NCBI GenBank assembly: GCA_028819835.1
Contig: JAPPKR010000244.1
Coordinates: 1-17,778, forward strand
Source of the DNA: a bacterium
GTDB lineage: Bacteria > Actinomycetota > Acidimicrobiia > UBA5794 > ZC4RG35
Length of the DNA stretch: 17,778 nucleotides
Direction: 5' to 3'
Shown piece by piece: positions 14,002-17,778 of this stretch (positions are counted from its first letter, which is position 1; each line of letters opens with the position of its first letter). The notes below the pieces were generated by a model. It was not told the origin of the DNA. It did not search any database and saw only the letters and a list, made by a program, of their open reading frames with translations. Position numbers and translations under genes: made by a program.

Positions 14002-15919
14002 AGAACTCGCCGTAGCGGTTGTCAAGGGACTGGCCATGGACGCCGTCCAGCGAGCCAACTCCGGCCATCCGGGGATGCCGATGGGCATGGCCGACATTGC
14101 CGTGACCCTCTGGTCCCGGTTCATGAGGGTGGACCCCGAATGTCCCACCTGGCCCGACAGGGACCGCTTCGTGCTCTCCAACGGTCACGGCTCGATGCTG
14201 CTCTACGCCATGCTGCACCTGTGCGGGTTCCCGATCATTATGGACGATTTGAAGAATTTCCGCCAGTGGGGCTACCCCACTGCCGGTCACCCCGAACGGG
14301 AACCGGAACTGGGGATCGAGACAACCACCGGCCCTCTCGGCCAGGGCTTCGCCAACGGGGTGGGGATGGCCATCGCCGAGGAGCATCTTCGCGCCCGGCT
14401 GGGCGCCGACCAGGTCGATCACCATACCTATGGGTTCGTATCCGACGGGGACCTGATGGAGGGCGTGGCGGCCGAGGCGGCTTCCCTGGCAGGGCATCTC
14501 GGCCTGGGAAGGCTGGTCTACTTCTACGACGACAACCGCATCTCCATCGACGGCGGGACGGAGATCACCTTCTCCGAGGACGTCGGAGCGCGGTTCCGGG
14601 CGCTGGGTTGGCACACCGTATCGGTGGACGGTCACGACCGGTCGGCGGTGGCAGAGGCGACCCGGGAGGCTCTGGGAACAGAGGACCGGCCATCGCTGAT
14701 CGTCTGTCGTACCCACATCGCTCACGGAGCCCCCAATCTCGTCGACACCTCGGCCGCCCACGGCGCTCCCCTCGGAGCGGATGAGGTGAGGATGACCAAG
14801 GAAAGGATCGGGCTGCCTCCTGACGAGGAATTCTGGGCGCCGCCGGAGGTCTACGGCTTCATGTCGGGAGCCATGGAACGGGGCAGGGTCGCCCGTCGTG
14901 ATTGGGAGAGCCGGGACCGTACTGCAGAGTGGCGGTCTCTCCATACCCACCGGCCGGTGAAACTGGAATCTCCAGGGCTCGAGCCTGGTGACAGCATCGC
15001 CACCCGTTCAGCATCGGGGAAGCTCTTCGGCCAGATCGGGGAGAAAGTGCTGGGCTTCATCGGCGGCGCCGCCGACCTGGCGGAGTCCACCAAGACGGTG
15101 CTGCCCGGCGACCCGGGATTCTCCCGTTCGGCACGCACCGGCCGGAACATTCACTTCGGGGTGAGGGAGCACGGGATGGGAGGGATCGTGAACGGAATGG
15201 CGCTGCATGGAGGGGTACGCCCATACGGTTCCACCTTCTTCGTTTTCACCGACTACATGCGCCCCTCCATACGGCTCTCCGCCCTGATGGGGATCCCCTG
15301 CGTGTGGGTGCTGACCCACGATTCGATCTTCCTGGGTGAGGATGGCCCCACCCATCAGCCCGTCGAGCATCTGGCGAGCCTCCGGGCCATGCCCGGATTG
15401 TGGGTGATCCGCCCCGCCGACGCCATCGAGACCGTGGAGGCCTGGGAGATGGCCCTCAACCGCACCGACGGCCCCACCGTCTTGGCCCTCAGTCGCCAGA
15501 ACCTCCCGGTGCTGGACCGCTCCCAGGCGCATGGCAGTGCCTCCCGGGGCGGATACGTGCTGCGTCCCGGCGAAGACGTGGTCCTGATGGCGGGCGGGTC
15601 GGAGGTGTCCCTGGCGCTGGAGTCGGCCGACCTGCTGGAGAACCGGGGAATCTCGGCGCGGGTAGTCAGTCTCACCTGTTGGGAGGCGTTCGCAGAGCAG
15701 GACTCCTCCTATCGGCGAGAGGTGCTGGGTGCGGGCATCAGCAGGGTGTCGGTGGAAGCCGGTGCCACCTTCGGGTGGGAAAGAATGGTGGGGGCCGGCG
15801 GGCTGGCGATCGGGATCGACAGTTTCGGCGCTTCGGCGCCCTATGAGGTACTGGCCCGACAATTCGGTTTCGAAGCCGAGGCCGTGGCCGAGCGGGTGCT
15901 TTCCCACATCTCCGCCTAG
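13991..15919 (+). CDS. tkt: Transketolase
   Basis: Transketolase moves two-carbon ketol units between sugar phosphates in the pentose phosphate pathway, using thiamine diphosphate and a divalent metal. The 642-residue protein is slightly shorter than the usual 650-700. Visible motifs are SGHPGMPMG (His26), LSNGHGSMLLYA (His66), TGPLGQGFANGVGMA (113-127), and the cofactor site SDGDLMEG (151-158) with Asn182 in DDNRISIDG. The pyrimidine domain follows (FGVREHGMGGIVNGMALHGG and EDGPTHQPVEHLASLR), then a C-terminal domain. The ATG at 13991 is preferred; the GTG at 13988 is possible. The start overlaps the end of the SpoIID-like gene by 11 bases. No clear ribosome-binding site is visible, so coupling to the upstream gene is likely. 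Confidence 0.95.
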   Translation: MRNEELAVAVVKGLAMDAVQRANSGHPGMPMGMADIAVTLWSRFMRVDPECPTWPDRDRFVLSNGHGSMLLYAMLHLCGFPIIMDDLKNFRQWGYPTAGHPEREPELGIETTTGPLGQGFANGVGMAIAEEHLRARLGADQVDHHTYGFVSDGDLMEGVAAEAASLAGHLGLGRLVYFYDDNRISIDGGTEITFSEDVGARFRALGWHTVSVDGHDRSAVAEATREALGTEDRPSLIVCRTHIAHGAPNLVDTSAAHGAPLGADEVRMTKERIGLPPDEEFWAPPEVYGFMSGAMERGRVARRDWESRDRTAEWRSLHTHRPVKLESPGLEPGDSIATRSASGKLFGQIGEKVLGFIGGAADLAESTKTVLPGDPGFSRSARTGRNIHFGVREHGMGGIVNGMALHGGVRPYGSTFFVFTDYMRPSIRLSALMGIPCVWVLTHDSIFLGEDGPTHQPVEHLASLRAMPGLWVIRPADAIETVEAWEMALNRTDGPTVLALSRQNLPVLDRSQAHGSASRGGYVLRPGEDVVLMAGGSEVSLALESADLLENRGISARVVSLTCWEAFAEQDSSYRREVLGAGISRVSVEAGATFGWERMVGAGGLAIGIDSFGASAPYEVLARQFGFEAEAVAERVLSHISA

Positions 15920-15924
15920 CAACG

Positions 15925-16587
15925 GTGATACCGACCGGAGCCACTTTCGGACCTGCCGCCTTCATGGCCGCTTGGGCGGGGGGTCTGGCGCTCACCCTGC
16001 CGCTGGCGGTTCGCTGGCAGGTCGCCAAGCGGGGATACCAAATGCTGGGAGCCGGGACCGCCGCGCTGTTGATGATCTACCCGGCGCTGCGCTCCTGGTG
16101 GGCGGCCGCCGGGTTGGCCCTGGTGCTGATCGGTATCTGGCGTTCGGGTCGGCGGGAGTATTCAGGATTGGTGGCGGCCGGAGCGGTCCTGACATTGGTT
16201 TCCTCGGTGCTATCGGCCGGATGGGTCTCGACCATCGCCAGCGGTGCGGCCCTGGGAGGAATCACCGCCACCATGCTCTTGGGTCATTGGTTCCTGGTTG
16301 ACCCGACGCTTCCCCGCTGGGCCTTGCGGCGGCTGGATGTGATGGCAGGCATCGGGTTGCTTCTCAGCCTGGTGGGCGGCTGGATCAACGGAGCGATTCC
16401 CTACGACGGTGGATCGTTGGGTTGGGTTCTGGCTGCCCTCTCCCTGGTGGGCGTCGCCCTGGTGGTGGGCACCTGGTTCTCCCTGGGCGAGACGGGCTAC
16501 TCGGGTGTGATGGCAGCCACCGGCCTGTCCTACCTGGGCGTCGTGACCATAGCCGCGGTGGTGTTTCTCAACCACCTGATGCCGTAA
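15925..16587 (+). CDS. Polytopic membrane protein of unknown function
   Basis: The 220-residue product is mostly hydrophobic, with about six or seven membrane spans: near 10-29, 41-56, 60-72, 80-98, 104-124, 139-153, 164-184 and 196-216, some of which may be short or merged. A conserved-looking loop, GHWFLVDPTLPRWALRRL (about 120-137), holds the only histidine inside a predicted span and a charged arginine pair. I do not recognise the family and assign no function. The GTG at 15925 begins five bases after the transketolase stop, without an evident ribosome-binding site, so it probably belongs to the same transcript. Codon use is like that of its neighbours. Confidence 0.75.
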   Translation: MIPTGATFGPAAFMAAWAGGLALTLPLAVRWQVAKRGYQMLGAGTAALLMIYPALRSWWAAAGLALVLIGIWRSGRREYSGLVAAGAVLTLVSSVLSAGWVSTIASGAALGGITATMLLGHWFLVDPTLPRWALRRLDVMAGIGLLLSLVGGWINGAIPYDGGSLGWVLAALSLVGVALVVGTWFSLGETGYSGVMAATGLSYLGVVTIAAVVFLNHLMP

Positions 16588-16606
16588 CGAACTGCACGCC
16601 CTTGCT

Positions 16607-16637
16607 ACACGAGATTCGTGTTACACTAGACTCGTGT
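16607..16637. promoter_or_regulatory. Tandem operator of the vapBC-type locus
   Basis: Two 15-base elements, ACACGAGATTCGTGT (16607-16621) and ACACTAGACTCGTGT (16623-16637), match at 13 of 15 positions and are one base apart. The first is a perfect inverted repeat (ACACGA and TCGTGT around GAT); the second keeps the outer arms. They end 21 bases before the antitoxin ATG. A possible -35 (TTGCTA, 16602-16607) and -10 (TAGACT, 16627-16632, 19-base spacing) would lie under them, so binding should block transcription. Tandem sites suit cooperative ribbon-helix-helix repressors. Confidence 0.6.
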
Positions 16638-16658
16638 GACCCTTTACCGGAGAGTGCA

Positions 16659-16889
16659 ATGAGAAACGTCACTATCACCTTGGATGACGAGACAGCCAGG
16701 TGGGCCCGTATCGAGGCGGCGAAGCTCGGCACCAGCGTTTCCCGTCTGGTAGGCGGGATGTTGACCGAGCACATGAAGAGCGCGGCGACCTATGAGAGGG
16801 CGCGGCGGTCGTACTCCAATCGCTCACCCACTGCTTTAAAGGCAGGCGACGGCTCCTATCCCGCGAGAAGCGAGATTCACTCAAGGTGA
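16659..16889 (+). CDS. vapB: Ribbon-helix-helix antitoxin (VapB type)
   Basis: The 76-residue protein starts with the ribbon-helix-helix pattern: a short strand (RNVTITLDD, 2-10), helix 1 (ETARWARIEAAKLG), and helix 2 (SVSRLVGGMLTEHMK). Residues after about 42 are polar and basic, fitting a flexible tail that would wrap the toxin. It should bind its own promoter as a dimer and neutralise the PIN-domain toxin encoded next. GGAGAG (16649-16654) lies four bases before the ATG. The frame is open further upstream into the membrane-protein gene, but that part is not a gene. The stop overlaps the toxin start (GTGA). Confidence 0.85.
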   Translation: MRNVTITLDDETARWARIEAAKLGTSVSRLVGGMLTEHMKSAATYERARRSYSNRSPTALKAGDGSYPARSEIHSR

Positions 16890-17326
16890 CAGCGTTTGTT
16901 GACACCCATGTTCTGGTCTATGCCCGGGACGCGAGCGAGCCGGAGAAACAGCCTGTCGCGAGAGAGTGGATCGATCGTCTATGGAGGACAAGACAAGGCC
17001 GTTTGAGTGTGCAAGTCCTCAACGAGTACTACGTGACGGTAACTCGAAAACTCCACCCAGGAATGTCAATGGGGGACGCGCGAGCGGATGTCAGGGATCT
17101 GATGAGTTGGAATCCCACGCCCGTCGACGCAGCACTGCTGAGCCGTGCTTGGGCTGTGGAAAGGCGATTCGGTCTTCAGTATTGGGACGCCTTGATTGTC
17201 GCCTCTGCCCAGTGGTCCGGCTGCAGGCACCTTCTCACGGAAGATCTGCAAGATGGTCAGGAACTCGACGGGGTGTTAGTAATGAATCCCTTTACCCACC
17301 AACCCGAAAGGTCTCTCCCCGCCTGA
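16886..17326 (+). CDS. vapC: PIN-domain toxin ribonuclease (VapC type)
   Basis: The 146-residue protein has the PIN fold of VapC toxins, Mg-dependent RNases that usually cut tRNA or rRNA and are held inactive by the antitoxin. The acidic set is visible: Asp6 in AFVDTHVLVYA, Glu47 in VQVLNEYYV, Asp101 in QYWDALIVASA, and Asp120 near LLTEDLQDG. All look intact, so the toxin is probably active when free. It starts at a GTG overlapping the antitoxin stop by four bases, the usual coupled arrangement of such pairs. The RNA target cannot be predicted. The pair sits at the end of the plus-strand block. Confidence 0.9.
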   Translation: MTAFVDTHVLVYARDASEPEKQPVAREWIDRLWRTRQGRLSVQVLNEYYVTVTRKLHPGMSMGDARADVRDLMSWNPTPVDAALLSRAWAVERRFGLQYWDALIVASAQWSGCRHLLTEDLQDGQELDGVLVMNPFTHQPERSLPA

Positions 17327-17353
17327 TATAGCAGCCTGAGCCGCAATGGAGGA

Positions 17354-17415
17354 GGGCCGAGATCGGCCCCTCGGAGTAGTCCGAGCCAGCGGCTCGGAGA
17401 AGCTTAGCCTCGGAG
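17354..17415. other. Hairpin-rich convergent intergenic element
   Basis: Between the toxin gene and the convergent epimerase gene are GGGCCG and CGGCCC arms around AGAT (17354-17369), then TCCGAGCC and GGCTCGGA around AGC (17380-17398). CTCGGAG occurs three times (17370, 17393, 17409), so TCCGAG (17380-17385) can pair with the copy before it or with either copy after it. No run of T follows on either strand. It could be a bidirectional terminator, a repeat element or part of a small RNA. It matches no RNA class I can recognise. Confidence 0.45.
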
Positions 17416-17491
17416 AGACAGAGCCTATGGGGGCGAAGATGTAGCAGGGCCCGCGGAATGCGTGGCCAAGGTGATCAACCAGGAAGGTTGG

Positions 17492-17778
17492 TTATTCTCT
17501 CACCAGCTTTTCTATCAGGGTGACCGAACGGACCGAGGCGGTGCCGTCTCCGTAGGGGGTGGGGGTTTCGGCCAGGCGGCTATGAGTGTATTCCAGCGTC
17601 TCGACTATCTGGGTGACGGCTTCGTCTATGTAGTCGCCCGGTCTGCGGAGGACGGCGAAGGTGCCGATCACCTCCGGACGTTCGGTCGAGTTGCGCACCA
17701 CCACCATGGGTCGTTTTAGCACGGAGACCTCCTCCTGCAACCCGCCCGAGTCGGAGACGGCCAGTGCGCATTCGGCGA
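17492..17778 (-). CDS. wecB: UDP-N-acetylglucosamine 2-epimerase, C-terminal part (5' end beyond window)
   Basis: Only the last 94 residues are present; the gene enters from the right edge. The segment AVSDSGGLQEEVSVLKRP followed by VVVRNSTERPE is the signature of non-hydrolysing UDP-GlcNAc 2-epimerases. SDSGG and TERPE contact the UDP part and the ring, and the late PYGDGTAS loop also matches. The enzyme interconverts UDP-GlcNAc and UDP-ManNAc for surface polysaccharides or teichoic-acid linkage units. The frame ends at TAA (17492-17494), and a weak inverted repeat (CAACC and GGTTG near 17478-17492) lies at the stop. Nothing suggests truncation or damage in the visible part. Confidence 0.88.
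   Translation of the reverse strand, partial: AECALAVSDSGGLQEEVSVLKRPMVVVRNSTERPEVIGTFAVLRRPGDYIDEAVTQIVETLEYTHSRLAETPTPYGDGTASVRSVTLIEKLVRE

Noticed and set aside
12322..14181. Open frame of about 619 codons on the minus strand
   Set aside because: It lies antisense to the repeated peptidoglycan-binding part of the SpoIID-like gene and the start of transketolase. Its product is a Gly/Arg/Pro-rich string with no domain; long antisense frames are expected in GC-rich genes.
16422..16658. Upstream extension of the antitoxin frame
   Set aside because: It overlaps the membrane-protein gene and the operator. The ATG at 16659 has a good ribosome-binding site and begins exactly at the ribbon-helix-helix strand.
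17327..17491. Possible tRNA, tmRNA or RNase P RNA
   Set aside because: The hairpins do not form a cloverleaf, and none of the conserved tmRNA or RNase P sequences is present.

Overview
The window reads as chromosomal DNA of a high-GC actinobacterium. Codons end mostly in G or C, GTG starts are frequent, and many genes overlap by 1-4 bases. Gene content also fits: a luciferase-like (possibly F420-linked) oxidoreductase, a YlbL-type PDZ/Lon-like protease, a SpoIID/LytB protein with peptidoglycan-binding repeats, and an acyl-CoA dehydrogenase of the actinobacterial FadE style. A deep lineage such as Acidimicrobiia is plausible, but that is inference; there is no rRNA or other marker to fix it.

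Left flank (1-2214, minus strand): the N-terminal 473 residues of an acetolactate-synthase-like thiamine-diphosphate enzyme that runs off the left edge, preceded by a bioY biotin transporter gene. Divergent from bioY, a plus-strand run begins at 2355: a membrane-anchored PDZ/Lon-like serine protease, an acyl-CoA dehydrogenase lacking the usual catalytic glutamate, a single-pass membrane protein of unknown function, a small protein with two zinc ribbons joined by a proline-rich linker, and a luciferase-like oxidoreductase. Several of these overlap or nearly abut and look like one transcription unit. A 30-residue membrane peptide is encoded antisense at 6260-6352.

Centre (6415-10837): a lipoate module. 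It contains dihydrolipoyl dehydrogenase (E3), a 2-oxoacid dehydrogenase acyltransferase (E2) with one lipoyl domain, and a single continuous gene that fuses octanoyltransferase LipB to lipoyl synthase LipA. The E2 substrate, the two enzymes that make its cofactor and the enzyme that reoxidises it are therefore encoded together; no E1 gene is in the window. The LipB-LipA fusion is the most distinctive feature here.

Right part (10936-17778): a 1021-residue secreted SpoIID/LytB-like protein with six peptidoglycan-binding modules and a fibronectin type III domain, transketolase, a polytopic membrane protein, and a VapBC-type toxin-antitoxin pair. Two near-identical tandem 15-base elements just upstream of the antitoxin look like its operator. 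A hairpin-rich convergent intergenic region follows, then the 3' end of a minus-strand UDP-GlcNAc 2-epimerase gene that enters from the right edge.
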